The position numbers were made by a program, and so were the translations under genes. Positions 23,803 through 31,670 of a DNA stretch of 32,398 bases are shown in pieces. Below the pieces are notes generated by a model, which was not told the DNA's origin, ran no database searches, and worked only from the letters and a program-made list of their open reading frames with translations. Source of the DNA: Prevotella sp. (GTDB lineage: Bacteria; Bacteroidota; Bacteroidia; Bacteroidales; Bacteroidaceae); assembly GCA_016901395.1 (NCBI GenBank), contig JAEAMQ010000099.1:1-32398 (forward strand), given 5' to 3'. The stretch's first letter is position 1. Each line of letters starts with the position of its first letter.

Positions 23803-24380
23803 TGCTTTTTGCGTTTTCCCAATTTGTTAAATTGGTTCATAGTCGTGTCGATACCTTGGAGAACAAAACTCTTGATGATTTCTCCTGCAGTATCCAATGT
23901 GGGTTGAAGCACTTTCATGTCATCCTCAGAGTAATGGCCGAGGACCCAGTCGATTTGTCCTCCGCGTGGATAGTCATTGCCCACACCGACGCGCAACCGT
24001 GCATAGTTGTCGCCAATCAGCTGGATAATGTGCCCCAGACCGTTGTGTCCGCCATTGCTTCCATTGGCTTTCAGGCGGAAATCACCGAGCGGAAGGGCTA
24101 CATCGTCGCTGATGACGAGCAGCCGACTCTGGTCGATCTTCTCCTGATTTAACCAGTAGCGCACAGCGTTGCCACTAAGATTCATGAAGGTTGTGGGCTT
24201 AAGCAATATGATTTTACGACCCTTCAGGGATGTTTCGGCCACGAAACCATAACGCTTATCCTCAAAACAAATATTGGACGCCTTAGCAAAAGCGTCCAAT
24301 ACCATAAATCCTGTATTGTGTCGAGTACCGGCATAATCATCGCCCGGATTACCCAATCCACAAATCAAATACTTGTCCAT
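23799..24380 (-). CDS. pth: Peptidyl-tRNA hydrolase
   Basis: A 193-residue enzyme that frees tRNA from prematurely released peptidyl-tRNA. Conserved motifs are [21 protein letters not shown] (5-25) with catalytic His21, [28 protein letters not shown] with the catalytic Asp, and the [12 protein letters not shown] loop. It lies 10 nt after ctc/rplY and overlaps the next gene by 4 nt. The ctc-pth pairing is widely conserved in bacteria. Confidence 0.96.
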   Translation of the reverse strand: MDKYLICGLGNPGDDYAGTRHNTGFMVLDAFAKASNICFEDKRYGFVAETSLKGRKIILLKPTTFMNLSGNAVRYWLNQEKIDQSRLLVISDDVALPLGDFRLKANGSNGGHNGLGHIIQLIGDNYARLRVGVGNDYPRGGQIDWVLGHYSEDDMKVLQPTLDTAGEIIKSFVLQGIDTTMNQFNKLGKRKKQ

Positions 24381-24390
24381 TCAGTGATAT

Positions 24391-25002
24391 TTACTCGGCA
24401 GCAGGCTCTTCTGTCTCGGCAGCAGCAGCGGCAGCGGCAGCGTTACGTGTCATCTTGATAGAGCAAACCACAACATCTTTGCCTGTTGCGATATCAAGAC
24501 CATCGAAAGACAGCTCGCCCACCTTGATGCTCTTGCCAATTTTCAGATTGGTAACATCAATGTCGAGGTGCTCGGGAATCTGCTGATAAGGAGCGGTAAC
24601 GTTAATCTTACGGATAGAGAGGTTCATACGGCCACCGTCGCGAACACCCTGTGCCAGACCAACAAGCTTCACGGGAATACCGATAGTGATAGGCTTCTGG
24701 TCGTTTACTTCATAGAAGTCTACGTGCAGGGGAGCGTCTGTGGTGGGGTGGAACTGAATTTCCTTCATCACAGCTGTGTGAGCCTCGCCATCAATTGTAA
24801 TTTTGATTACGTAGATATGAGGAGTGTAAATGAGTTTGCGAAGCTCGTTAAAGGGAGTTGCAAAAGCTAAAGCAACGGGCTTTCCACCTTCTGTTGCCTC
24901 ACCATAGAGATTGCAAGGGACAAATCCTTCCTTACGAAGGGCTTTAGAAGCTTTCTTACCAAGGTCTGTGCGCTTCTTACCTGAGAGATCAATTTCTTTC
25001 AT
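24391..25002 (-). CDS. rplY: 50S ribosomal protein L25 / general stress protein Ctc
   Basis: 203 residues, the long Ctc form. The N-terminal L25 5S-rRNA-binding domain covers about 1-90 (KKRTDLGKKASKALRKEGFVPCNLYG, then YTPHIYVIKITIDG). The C-terminal TL5-type beta domain covers about 95-185 (PITIGIPVKLVGLAQGVRDGG, HLDIDVTNLKIG). The tail is an Ala run followed by ETEEPAAE. It binds 5S rRNA in the large ribosomal subunit. It is the first gene of the ctc-pth-hslR-purN unit, with a well-formed promoter at 25093-25124. Confidence 0.95.
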   Translation of the reverse strand: MKEIDLSGKKRTDLGKKASKALRKEGFVPCNLYGEATEGGKPVALAFATPFNELRKLIYTPHIYVIKITIDGEAHTAVMKEIQFHPTTDAPLHVDFYEVNDQKPITIGIPVKLVGLAQGVRDGGRMNLSIRKINVTAPYQQIPEHLDIDVTNLKIGKSIKVGELSFDGLDIATGKDVVVCSIKMTRNAAAAAAAAETEEPAAE

Positions 25003-25092
25003 GATTTTGTTTGAAAATGTGTTACTCTAAATTAAATCGTTTATTAATTCACCATCACACTGGAATCACTTTCCAATCTGAAAATGCGGGTG

Positions 25093-25124
25093 CAAAGTTA
25101 AGATTTTTATTTCAAATGTGCAAA
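25093..25124 (-). promoter_or_regulatory. Promoter of rplY/ctc (TTTG, 20 nt, TAACTTTG)
   Basis: On the minus strand, TTTG (25124-25121) and TAACTTTG (25100-25093) are 20 nt apart, an ideal Bacteroidetes pair. The expected leader is about 85 nt. Confidence 0.75.
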
Positions 25125-25160
25125 GTTTCGCTAAAAAATAAAGTTTTATCGCTCGGTTTC

Positions 25161-25191
25161 TTGCATGTATATGGAATTTTAACTACTTTTG
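25161..25191 (+). promoter_or_regulatory. Promoter of nusB (TTG, 20 nt, TACTTTTG)
   Basis: TTG at 25161-25163 and TACTTTTG at 25184-25191 have a 20-nt spacer. Transcription should start near 25197, about 36 nt before the nusB ATG. Confidence 0.65.
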
Positions 25192-25232
25192 CAGGGTAAC
25201 AATAAATAAAACACGCTGATAAAGTAAGAGTA

Positions 25233-26345
25233 ATGATCAATAGGGATTTAATACGAATCAAGATAGTTCAGTTAACCTACGCATACTATCAAAACGGCAA
25301 CAAGAATATGGATAATGCTGAGAAGGAACTGCTTTTCAGTCTGTCGAAGGCTTATGATCTGTACATTTATCTTCTCGATCTTATCGTTGCTGTCACGAAA
25401 GAGGAGCGTCATCGTATTGAAGTGCTGGGCCAGAGGGCTGAGCGTGAAGGCGAGGAATCCCCTTTGCAGAAGTTTGCCTACAACCAGTTTGCCGTGCAAT
25501 TGGAGGAGAACAAGATGCTCAATGAGTTTTTGGAAGACAAGAAACTCACGTGGGATGACGACATAGAATTTGTGAGGAAGCTGTGTAACCAGATAGAACA
25601 GAGCCAGACTTATAAAGACTATATGGCTATTCCGGAGGGCGACTATGAGGAAGATCGGGAGCTTTGGCGCAAGCTTTACAAGCTGTTGATACAAGACAAC
25701 CCTGACTTGGATGCCCTCTTGGAAGAGAAAAGTCTCTATTGGAATGATGACAAGGAAATCGTTGATACGTTTGTGGTAAAGACTATCAAGCGTTTCGATC
25801 AGAAGAACAAGAGCAAGCAAGAGCTGTTGCCCGAGTATAAGGATGATGAGGACAAGGATTTTGCACGCAAGCTTTTCCGTGCCACAATACTCAATGCCGA
25901 TACTTATCAGCGTTATATGAGTGAGACTTCACGCAATTGGGACTTCTCCCGATTGGCCTATATGGATGTTGTTATCATGCAGATTGCCATAGCTGAAATG
26001 CTCACGTTCCCTGGCATTCCTGTTTCGGTGACCATCAATGAGTATGTGGAGTTGGCAAAACTATACTCCACTTCACGTAGCGGTTCATACATTAACGGTA
26101 TGCTTGATACTATAGCGCGATTCCTGATAGACAATGGAAAGATGTTCAAAGAGATGCCTGAGCCGCGTCCGCGTTTTCAAGGGAATGATGGCCGTAGGTA
26201 TGGAAATGACGGTGAGGCACCCATGCGTTTTGTGCATCGGCCCCGTATCAATGAGACTCCAGAACCTCCGACACAATCTGATGAGGCTTCCTTGGAGGCC
26301 CCGGCAGAAACCGAACCCAACGAAGTGGAGTCTTCTGAACAGTAG
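25233..26345 (+). CDS. nusB: Transcription antitermination protein NusB (long Bacteroidetes form)
   Basis: 370 residues, more than twice the length of typical NusB (about 140). The N terminus MINRDLIRIKIVQLTYAYYQ resembles the first NusB helix. The main NusB-like block is near 210-310 (LFRATILNADTYQRYMSETSRNWD, LAYMDVVIMQIAIAEML, PVSVTINEYVELAKLYST, SYINGMLDTIAR). The long helical part between them may be an inserted or duplicated NusB-like unit. The last 60 residues are Pro/Glu-rich and probably disordered. NusB works with NusE in rRNA antitermination. It is the first gene of the nusB-yajC-ybbR-coaE unit. Confidence 0.9.
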   Translation: MINRDLIRIKIVQLTYAYYQNGNKNMDNAEKELLFSLSKAYDLYIYLLDLIVAVTKEERHRIEVLGQRAEREGEESPLQKFAYNQFAVQLEENKMLNEFLEDKKLTWDDDIEFVRKLCNQIEQSQTYKDYMAIPEGDYEEDRELWRKLYKLLIQDNPDLDALLEEKSLYWNDDKEIVDTFVVKTIKRFDQKNKSKQELLPEYKDDEDKDFARKLFRATILNADTYQRYMSETSRNWDFSRLAYMDVVIMQIAIAEMLTFPGIPVSVTINEYVELAKLYSTSRSGSYINGMLDTIARFLIDNGKMFKEMPEPRPRFQGNDGRRYGNDGEAPMRFVHRPRINETPEPPTQSDEASLEAPAETEPNEVESSEQ

Positions 26346-26368
26346 AATTTAAAACCAAAACATAAGAA

Positions 26369-26689
26369 ATGAATACATTAGTGTTAGCTGCGCAGGCAGC
26401 ACAAGGTGGCGGTATGGGCGGTATGCTCATCATGATGGTTGCCATTTTTGCAATCATGTGGTTCTTCATGGTTCGTCCGCAGCAGAAGAAGCAGAAGAAG
26501 ATTCGTGAGTTTCAGAATTCCCTTCAGGATGGCACCAAGGTGGTTACCGGTGGAGGTATCTATGGCACAGTGAAACGTATCGATCAGGAAAAGAATGTGG
26601 TTGAGGTAGAAATCGCACGTGGTGTGGTCATTTCTGTTGACAAGGGTTATGTCTTTGCAGACGCAACCCAGCAGCAGCCCAATGCTTAA
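26369..26689 (+). CDS. yajC: Preprotein translocase subunit YajC
   Basis: 106 residues. A single N-terminal membrane helix (MGGMLIMMVAIFAIMWFFMV, about 16-35) is followed by the family hallmark RPQQKKQKKIREFQNSLQDGTKVVTGGGIYGTV, a small cytoplasmic beta domain. It is an accessory part of the SecDF-YajC complex at the inner membrane. The stop codon overlaps the start of the next gene by 8 nt. Confidence 0.95.
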   Translation: MNTLVLAAQAAQGGGMGGMLIMMVAIFAIMWFFMVRPQQKKQKKIREFQNSLQDGTKVVTGGGIYGTVKRIDQEKNVVEVEIARGVVISVDKGYVFADATQQQPNA

Positions 26690-27659
26690 TATCCGCAAAA
26701 CATATAAAATAGTCAGAGACTTTTTGTTTAGTGCGCTGAACAAGGAGTTTCTGATTTTTCTGTTCTTTCTGGCCGTGAGTGGTACATTTTGGCTTTTAAT
26801 GACCCTCAATGAGACCTACGAAAAAGAACTGCCGGTTGTCGTGCGTATCTCCGGAGTGCCAAAAAATGTGGTGATAACCACGGATATCTCTGATACGGTG
26901 TACGTAACGGTGAAAGACAAGGGATTTATGTTGATGTCTTACACGACAAGCAACAAACTCCATCCTATTGTACTTAACTTCGGCAATTATGCCAATAAGC
27001 AGACTGGTCATGGTCAGATTTCTACGTCAGACATACAGAAATTTGTGAGACAGCAGCTCTTCGCGTCGTCAACGATAACTGCCGTCAAGGCTGATAGGCT
27101 TGATTTTTTCTTCAACTATGGGCGTAATAAAGATGTAAAGATTCGATTGGCTGGTAATATCATTCCCGGCGAAAACTACTATCTGGCCCACGTCCAGTTT
27201 AGCCCAGAGAAGGTGACTGTCTATGCGAGTGAAAGCAAATTAGATAGCATTGAGTCTGTTTCGACGGAGTATCTGAACATTGTTAACTTTGACGATACGG
27301 TGGTGAAAACCGTTCGTCTGAAGCCTATGACAGGCGTAAAGATTGTTCCTGATGTAGTGAGGATTACGCTTTACCCCGACATTCTCACCGAGGAGAGCCT
27401 CGAAGTGCCTATCACGGCTATCAACAAGCCTGATGGATTGACTATCCGGACCTTCCCCCAGCGGGTGAGGGTGCGTTTCACCGTGGGTGCAAGCATGTAC
27501 CGTTATATCAAGTCAAGCGATTTCCAAGTGGTGGTAGACTATAAGGAAATAGCCGCAAAGCCATCTGACAAGTGCACGCTTTATCTGCAAAGCAAGCCGC
27601 GTGGAGTGAACAATGCCCATTTGGAAATGACCCAAGTGGACTACCTCATAGAGCAATAG
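26682..27659 (+). CDS. YbbR-like domain protein (CdaR-like)
   Basis: 325 residues. It has a short basic N terminus and one membrane helix (FLIFLFFLAVSGTFWLLMTL, about 23-42). An extracytoplasmic region of repeated beta-rich YbbR domains follows (ELPVVVRISGVPKNVVI, KIRLAGNIIPGENYYLAHVQFSPEKVTVYA, SLEVPITAINKPDGLTIRTFP). In Firmicutes YbbR/CdaR regulates a diadenylate cyclase; no cyclase gene is present here, so the role is open. ATG 26682 overlaps yajC by 8 nt and gives the proper N terminus. The longer frame to 26619 lies inside yajC. coaE starts directly after the stop. Confidence 0.87.
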   Translation: MLNIRKTYKIVRDFLFSALNKEFLIFLFFLAVSGTFWLLMTLNETYEKELPVVVRISGVPKNVVITTDISDTVYVTVKDKGFMLMSYTTSNKLHPIVLNFGNYANKQTGHGQISTSDIQKFVRQQLFASSTITAVKADRLDFFFNYGRNKDVKIRLAGNIIPGENYYLAHVQFSPEKVTVYASESKLDSIESVSTEYLNIVNFDDTVVKTVRLKPMTGVKIVPDVVRITLYPDILTEESLEVPITAINKPDGLTIRTFPQRVRVRFTVGASMYRYIKSSDFQVVVDYKEIAAKPSDKCTLYLQSKPRGVNNAHLEMTQVDYLIEQ

Positions 27660-28229
27660 ATGATGAAAATCGCGATTACCGGAGGCATCGGGAGTGGCAA
27701 AAGCTATGTCTGCAGCTTGTTGGAGCGTCGTGGTATCAGGGTCTATGACAGTGATGCGGCGGCCAAACGGCTGATGGCACAGGACGAAACGCTCAAACGC
27801 CAATTGTCCGAACTCGTCGGCGATGCTGTATATAATAATGGTGTATTGCAGAAATCGGTATTGGCCAAATACCTTCTTCAGTCGGAAAAAAACAAGTTGG
27901 CCATTGATGGTATCGTGCATCCTGCTGTGGCCCGCGACTTCTTGCAGAGCGGCTACGAGTGGTTGGAGAGTGCCATTCTCTTTGACAGCGGCTTTGACCG
28001 ACGGGTCGCTTTCGACTATTTTGTGGCCGTCACTGCACCCTTGGAGGTGCGTATCGACCGTGTGATGCGTCGCGACAATATCAGCAGGGAGAAAACCTTG
28101 GAGTGGATTGGCCGCCAGATGCCGCAGGAAGAAGTGGCTCGACGCTGTCATTTCATCATCGAAAACGACGGCCGGAAACCCCTTGACAGTCAAATTAACG
28201 AATTAATCATACATATCAACAAATATTAA
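27660..28229 (+). CDS. coaE: Dephospho-CoA kinase
   Basis: A 189-residue P-loop kinase for the last step of coenzyme A synthesis. Walker A GGIGSGKS is at 8-15. The CoA-binding VYDSDAAAKRLM follows, then DGIVHPAV, VESAILFDSGFD-like lid and substrate segments, and RVMRRDNIS. ATG 27660 directly abuts the ybbR stop; the second ATG (27663) gives the more usual MKIAITGG start. A DUF5606 gene begins 2 nt after the stop. Confidence 0.95.
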   Translation: MMKIAITGGIGSGKSYVCSLLERRGIRVYDSDAAAKRLMAQDETLKRQLSELVGDAVYNNGVLQKSVLAKYLLQSEKNKLAIDGIVHPAVARDFLQSGYEWLESAILFDSGFDRRVAFDYFVAVTAPLEVRIDRVMRRDNISREKTLEWIGRQMPQEEVARRCHFIIENDGRKPLDSQINELIIHINKY

Positions 28230-28231
28230 AA

Positions 28232-28675
28232 ATGGAAACAATATTATCTATCGCAGGTAAACCTGGACTTTTCAAACTCGTATCTCGTGGCAAGGCGACG
28301 CTCATCGTTGAAACTATCGACGACACACATCGTCGCATGCCGGCCTTCGCCACCGACCGCGTGACGAGTCTGGGAGACATTGCGATGTACACCGATGCAG
28401 ACGATATCGCCCTCTGGGAGGTGCTGACCAAGCTCGGAGAAAAGGAAAACCTGAAGGCTTCCTCGCTTAATTATAAGAAATGTTCGGGCAAGGAACTGCG
28501 CGAATACTTTGCTGAAGTGCTGCCCAACTTTGACCAGGACCGTGTGCACGACAGTGATATCAAGAAGCTGTTGCAGTGGTACAACATCCTTGTGGAGAAC
28601 GGATTGACCGACTTCAAGGCCATGCTCGCACCCACAGAGGGTGACAATGTGGACGACCGCAAGGACGCTGAATAA
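28232..28675 (+). CDS. DUF5606-type protein, Bacteroidetes-specific
   Basis: A 147-residue soluble protein that I match from memory to the DUF5606 family. It starts METILSIAGKPGLFKLVSRGKATLIVETID and continues with a TDRVTSLGDIAMYTD segment and a helical C-terminal half (LREYFAEVLPNFD, IKKLLQWYNILVENGLTDF). The tail is acidic. No catalytic motif is seen and the function is unknown. The small N-terminal domain has an SH3- or KOW-like rhythm, which would fit nucleic-acid or ribosome association, but this is a guess. It is cotranscribed with coaE (2-nt gap) and ends at a strong terminator. Confidence 0.8.
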   Translation: METILSIAGKPGLFKLVSRGKATLIVETIDDTHRRMPAFATDRVTSLGDIAMYTDADDIALWEVLTKLGEKENLKASSLNYKKCSGKELREYFAEVLPNFDQDRVHDSDIKKLLQWYNILVENGLTDFKAMLAPTEGDNVDDRKDAE

Positions 28676-28687
28676 CACACCAAAGCC

Positions 28688-28720
28688 ATCCCGCCATTCC
28701 AAAGGATAGCGGGATTTTTT
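28688..28720 (+). terminator. Intrinsic terminator after the DUF5606 gene
   Basis: A 7-bp GC-rich stem (ATCCCGC at 28688-28694 with GCGGGAT at 28709-28715), with a possible inner TCC/GGA pair, is followed by six Ts. It lies 13 nt after the stop codon. Confidence 0.85.
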
Positions 28721-28743
28721 ATGGGATAGTCTGAAAGGACATA

Positions 28744-28788
28744 ATGCCACTCTGTCATGCTGATGCTGACAGGGTGGCATTGTTTTTG
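28744..28788 (+). terminator. Second, tandem terminator-like hairpin
   Basis: A 14-bp stem with one mismatch (28744-28757 with 28767-28780) has a 9-nt loop and is followed by TGTTTTTG. With the preceding terminator it isolates hsp20 from the upstream operon. Confidence 0.65.
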
Positions 28789-28847
28789 CGTTGGTACGTG
28801 TCTTGCAATTAAAGGGATAGATACAATAGAATATTAAAAACAAAATT

Positions 28848-28853
28848 AAGGAG
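28848..28853 (+). promoter_or_regulatory. Ribosome binding site deciding the hsp20 start
   Basis: AAGGAG is a full Shine-Dalgarno sequence, unusual in this AT-rich-leader organism. It is 2 nt from the ATG at 28856 but 8 nt from the ATG at 28862, so the second ATG is favoured. A strong SD suggests high translation during stress. Confidence 0.65.
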
Positions 28854-28861
28854 ATATGACA

Positions 28862-29272
28862 ATGTACACACGTAACAGTTGGCTTCCTGAAGTCTTCAAT
28901 GACTTCTTCGATACAAACAGTATGTCACGCACCAGCGCAACGGCTCCGGCCATCAACGTATTGGAAAGCAACACACGATACACTGTGGAGCTTGCAGCAC
29001 CGGGCCTGAAAAAGGAGGATTTCGATGTGAACGTCAATGCTGAGGGCGACCTCACCATCAAGATGGAGAAGCATCAGGAGGAAAAAGAGGAGTCCACACG
29101 CTACCTGCGCCGCGAGTTTGCCTATGCCAAATTTGAGCAGACACTCATCCTTCCCGAGGATGTAGACCGCACGAAAATCGCGGCTCGCGTGGCCGACGGC
29201 GTGCTCACCGTAGAACTTCCGAAGATTAGCAAGGAAGAAAAAAAGGTAGTTCGTTCCATCGAAGTGCTGTAA
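28862..29272 (+). CDS. Hsp20/alpha-crystallin family small heat shock protein
   Basis: 136 residues from ATG 28862. A short N-terminal region (MYTRNSWLPEVFNDFFD) precedes the alpha-crystallin domain at about 30-125 (YTVELAAPGLKKEDFDVNVNAEGDLTIKME, then a YLRREFAYAKFEQTLILPEDVD segment and the A-x-x-x-n-GVL motif ARVADGVLTVELPK). The C-terminal tail KVVRSIEV carries the I-x-I/V-type assembly anchor. It is an ATP-independent holdase that binds unfolding proteins in the cytosol. It is monocistronic, bounded by terminators on both sides. No CIRCE element was seen upstream. Confidence 0.95.
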   Translation: MYTRNSWLPEVFNDFFDTNSMSRTSATAPAINVLESNTRYTVELAAPGLKKEDFDVNVNAEGDLTIKMEKHQEEKEESTRYLRREFAYAKFEQTLILPEDVDRTKIAARVADGVLTVELPKISKEEKKVVRSIEVL

Positions 29273-29323
29273 CAAAGAAATGATTGATTAGGTAAATAAT
29301 AGATTGATAGATTGTTAGTTTTG

Positions 29324-29356
29324 AATCCTCGGATGTAGCGACATCCGGGGATTTTT
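29324..29356 (+). terminator. Intrinsic terminator of hsp20
   Basis: A 13-bp stem with one mismatch (29324-29336 with 29341-29353) has an AGCG loop and ends in TTTTT. It lies 3 nt from the promoter box of the next gene. Confidence 0.85.
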
Positions 29357-29358
29357 CG

Positions 29359-29366
29359 TATCTTTG
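29359..29366 (+). promoter_or_regulatory. -7 promoter box (TATCTTTG) for the Na+/Ca2+ exchanger
   Basis: TATCTTTG ends 23 nt before the ATG at 29390. It lies next to the hsp20 terminator, so any -33 contact would fall within the terminator hairpin. Confidence 0.65.
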
Positions 29367-29389
29367 CATCCAAAATAGATATTGTTAGA

Positions 29390-30394
29390 ATGGAAAAACT
29401 GTTGCTTTTCTCCTTTGCTGCACCACAGATGTGGCTGCAGATAGTACTCTTTGTTGTAGGCATTGCCGTCGTTTTGTGGGGTGCCGACCGGCTGACCGAT
29501 GGTGCGGTGGGACTGGCCGAGCGCATGGGCGTGCCCCAGATCGTGATTGGTCTCACCATTGTGGCGATGGGTACGTCAATGCCCGAGTTCTTCGTGAGTT
29601 TCATGTCGGCCATTCATGGCACTCCCGACCTGGCTGTGGGAAATGTCGTGGGAAGCAATATCTTCAATGCTATGCTCATTGTAGGCTGTGCTGCCGCGGT
29701 GTCGCCCATTGTCATTCTCCACGACACGGTGAAAAAAGACATACCCTTTGCCTTGGTGTCGTCGGTCGTGCTGCTCATGATGTGCATGGACGCAAGCATC
29801 AGTCGCATAGACGCAGGCATCCTGCTGGCGATGTTCTGCTTCTTCATGATGGTCACCATCCGCGGTGCGCATGAGGAGAAAAAGGAGGAGGAAGCGCAGC
29901 CGAAGAGCGTTGATGCCGATGCCGTGGAAATCAAAAAGACCATGTCTGTGGGCAAGGCCGTCTTCTTGACGTTCCTCGGATTAGTATGTCTCATCTTGGG
30001 CTCTAATGTGTTTGTAGATAATGTATCGGCCATAGCGCACACCTTGGGCATGAGCGACGCCCTCATCGGACTGACCATTGTGGCTTGCGGCACGTCGCTT
30101 CCCGAGTTGGCTACGAGCGTGGTGGCTGCACGGCGGGGTAACAGCGGTATAGCCATCGGCAATGTGTTGGGGTCCAATGTGTTCAATATCCTCATGATAT
30201 TGGGTGTTACCGGCCTTATCTCGCCCATGCACATCCAGGGCATCACCGATGTAGACCTGTCTGTGATGGTTATTTCAGTCATCCTGTTGTGGTTTTTCTC
30301 CTATACCAAATATCGTATCGAGCGATGGGAGGGTGGGGTGCTTATACTCTCGTTTGCGTCTTATCTTACCTATCTTATATTGCAGGCTGTATAG
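29390..30394 (+). CDS. Calcium/sodium antiporter (CaCA family, YrbG-like)
   Basis: A 334-residue inner-membrane exchanger with two inverted five-helix halves. Each half carries a family alpha repeat: VAMGTSMPEFFVS with GNVVGSNIFNAMLIVG in the first, and VACGTSLPELATSVVAARRGNSGIAIGNVLGSNVFNILMILG in the second. The Glu in each PE motif is the ion ligand. A charged cytoplasmic loop, EEKKEEEAQPKSVDADAVEIKK-like, connects the halves. It probably extrudes Ca2+ in exchange for Na+ or H+. It is transcribed alone from 29359-29366. Confidence 0.94.
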   Translation: MEKLLLFSFAAPQMWLQIVLFVVGIAVVLWGADRLTDGAVGLAERMGVPQIVIGLTIVAMGTSMPEFFVSFMSAIHGTPDLAVGNVVGSNIFNAMLIVGCAAAVSPIVILHDTVKKDIPFALVSSVVLLMMCMDASISRIDAGILLAMFCFFMMVTIRGAHEEKKEEEAQPKSVDADAVEIKKTMSVGKAVFLTFLGLVCLILGSNVFVDNVSAIAHTLGMSDALIGLTIVACGTSLPELATSVVAARRGNSGIAIGNVLGSNVFNILMILGVTGLISPMHIQGITDVDLSVMVISVILLWFFSYTKYRIERWEGGVLILSFASYLTYLILQAV

Positions 30395-30421
30395 GTTTTT
30401 ATGAATGTTTTTTGAATAAAA

Positions 30422-30459
30422 CGGCTGCAAATGGAATTATTTTCGTAATTTTGCAGCCG
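30422..30459. promoter_or_regulatory. 10-bp inverted repeat spanning the yhhQ promoter box
   Basis: CGGCTGCAAA (30422-30431) and TTTGCAGCCG (30450-30459) are perfect inverse copies. The right half overlaps the -7 box TAATTTTG (30446-30453). It could be an operator, or a terminator of the exchanger gene on the other strand's reading. The expected transcription start is near 30459-30461. Confidence 0.5.
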
Positions 30460-30462
30460 AAT

Positions 30463-30493
30463 AGAGTGCTTGGTAAACCTCTTTAAAAACAAG
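30463..30493 (+). promoter_or_regulatory. Candidate preQ1-I riboswitch
   Basis: The leader can fold into a preQ1-I-like H-type pseudoknot. P1 is AGAG (30463-30466) with CTCT (30479-30482). P2 is CTTG (30469-30472) with CAAG (30490-30493). An A-rich TTAAAAA loop crosses P1, as in known preQ1-I aptamers. The 3' strand of P2 ends 4 nt before the ATG at 30498, so ligand binding would hide the initiation region. The two downstream genes transport a queuosine precursor and make preQ1 from preQ0, the expected targets. P1 is only 4 bp, so this is a good candidate rather than a certain call. Confidence 0.55.
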
Positions 30494-30497
30494 AATC

Positions 30498-31187
30498 ATG
30501 AATCAAAAGCAAAGCGTGAGCGTGCTGTTTATGCTTTTCAGCATCCTCTTTTGCGTTTGTCTCATTGCGGCAAACGTGCTCGAAACAAAGCAAATCGCAG
30601 TAGGTCCCATTAGTCTTACAGGTGGATTGATCGTGTTTCCCGTGTCTTATATCATCAATGATTGTGTGTGTGAGGTATGGGGATTTCGCAAGGCCCGTCT
30701 GCTCATCTGGACCGGTTTCTCGATGAACTTCTTCTTTGTGGCCCTGGGTGCACTGTGCGACCTCATTCCCGGAGCCCCTTACTGGACCAACGATGCCGGT
30801 TTCCACGCCATCTTCGGACTGGCTCCCCGCATCGCTATGGCATCGTTTGTGGCCTTCGTGGTGGGTAGTTTCATCAATGCCTACGTCATGAGTCGTATGA
30901 AGATACGCGACGGCGGCCGTCACTTCTCGGCCCGTGCCATCCTGAGTACGGTGGCCGGAGAGAGTTGCGACTCCATCATTTTCTTCCCCCTGGCCCTCGG
31001 TGGCGTGGTACCTGCGAGCGAGCTTCCCTGGCTCATGTTGTGGCAAGTCATTCTGAAGACGGTCTATGAGGTGATTGCTCTGCCGCTCACTATCCGTATC
31101 GTGCGTGCGCTGAAGGAGCATGAGGGCGAGGATGTCTACGACCAAGGCATCAACTATAGCATCTGGAAAGTATTTAACTTAGGATAA
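30498..31187 (+). CDS. yhhQ: Queuosine precursor transporter (YhhQ/VUT family)
   Basis: A 229-residue membrane protein with about six helices. The family hallmark is near the N terminus: ANVLETKQIAVGPISLTGGLIVFPVSYIINDCVCEVWGF. The later ARAILSTVAGESCDSIIFFPLAL segment holds conserved Gly, Glu and Asp residues. Homologues import preQ0 or preQ1. The next gene, queF, starts 3 nt after the stop, so imported preQ0 could be reduced directly. A candidate preQ1 riboswitch precedes the start codon. Confidence 0.93.
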   Translation: MNQKQSVSVLFMLFSILFCVCLIAANVLETKQIAVGPISLTGGLIVFPVSYIINDCVCEVWGFRKARLLIWTGFSMNFFFVALGALCDLIPGAPYWTNDAGFHAIFGLAPRIAMASFVAFVVGSFINAYVMSRMKIRDGGRHFSARAILSTVAGESCDSIIFFPLALGGVVPASELPWLMLWQVILKTVYEVIALPLTIRIVRALKEHEGEDVYDQGINYSIWKVFNLG

Positions 31188-31190
31188 ATC

Positions 31191-31658
31191 ATGGCAGACG
31201 ACAGAACGCAAGACGGGCTCAAGGCCCTGGGTGCCAAGACCCAATACCGCATGGACTACGCTCCCGAGGTGCTCGAAACCTTTGTCAACAAGCATCCCGG
31301 CAATGACTATTGGGTGCAGTTCAACTGCCCCGAGTTCACTTCGCTGTGCCCCATCACCGGACAACCCGACTTCGCCGAGATACGCATCATGTATGTGCCC
31401 GGCGAGCGTATGGTGGAGAGCAAAAGCCTGAAACTCTATCTTTTCAGTTTCCGCAACCACGGCGATTTCCATGAGGACTGTGTCAACATCATCATGAAAG
31501 ACCTTGTGCGCCTTATGGATCCGAAGTATATCGAGGTGACGGGCATCTTCACCCCGCGCGGAGGCATCAGTATCTATCCCTATGCCAACTACGGACGGCC
31601 CGGCACGAAGTATGAGCAGATGGCCGAAAGCCGCTTCGCACAGCATGGGATGGGGTAG
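31191..31658 (+). CDS. queF: NADPH-dependent 7-cyano-7-deazaguanine reductase
   Basis: A 155-residue tunnel-fold nitrile reductase converting preQ0 to preQ1 in queuosine synthesis. It is the short YkvM-type form. The nucleophile is Cys53 in [16 protein letters not shown], with Asp60. The QueF signature ESKSLKLY is at 76-83, and FHEDCVN follows near 93-99 with catalytic-region His94. It is cotranscribed with yhhQ. After its stop come only hairpin-rich repeats. Confidence 0.96.
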   Translation: MADDRTQDGLKALGAKTQYRMDYAPEVLETFVNKHPGNDYWVQFNCPEFTSLCPITGQPDFAEIRIMYVPGERMVESKSLKLYLFSFRNHGDFHEDCVNIIMKDLVRLMDPKYIEVTGIFTPRGGISIYPYANYGRPGTKYEQMAESRFAQHGMG

Positions 31659-31670
31659 GAACCCTGTCTT

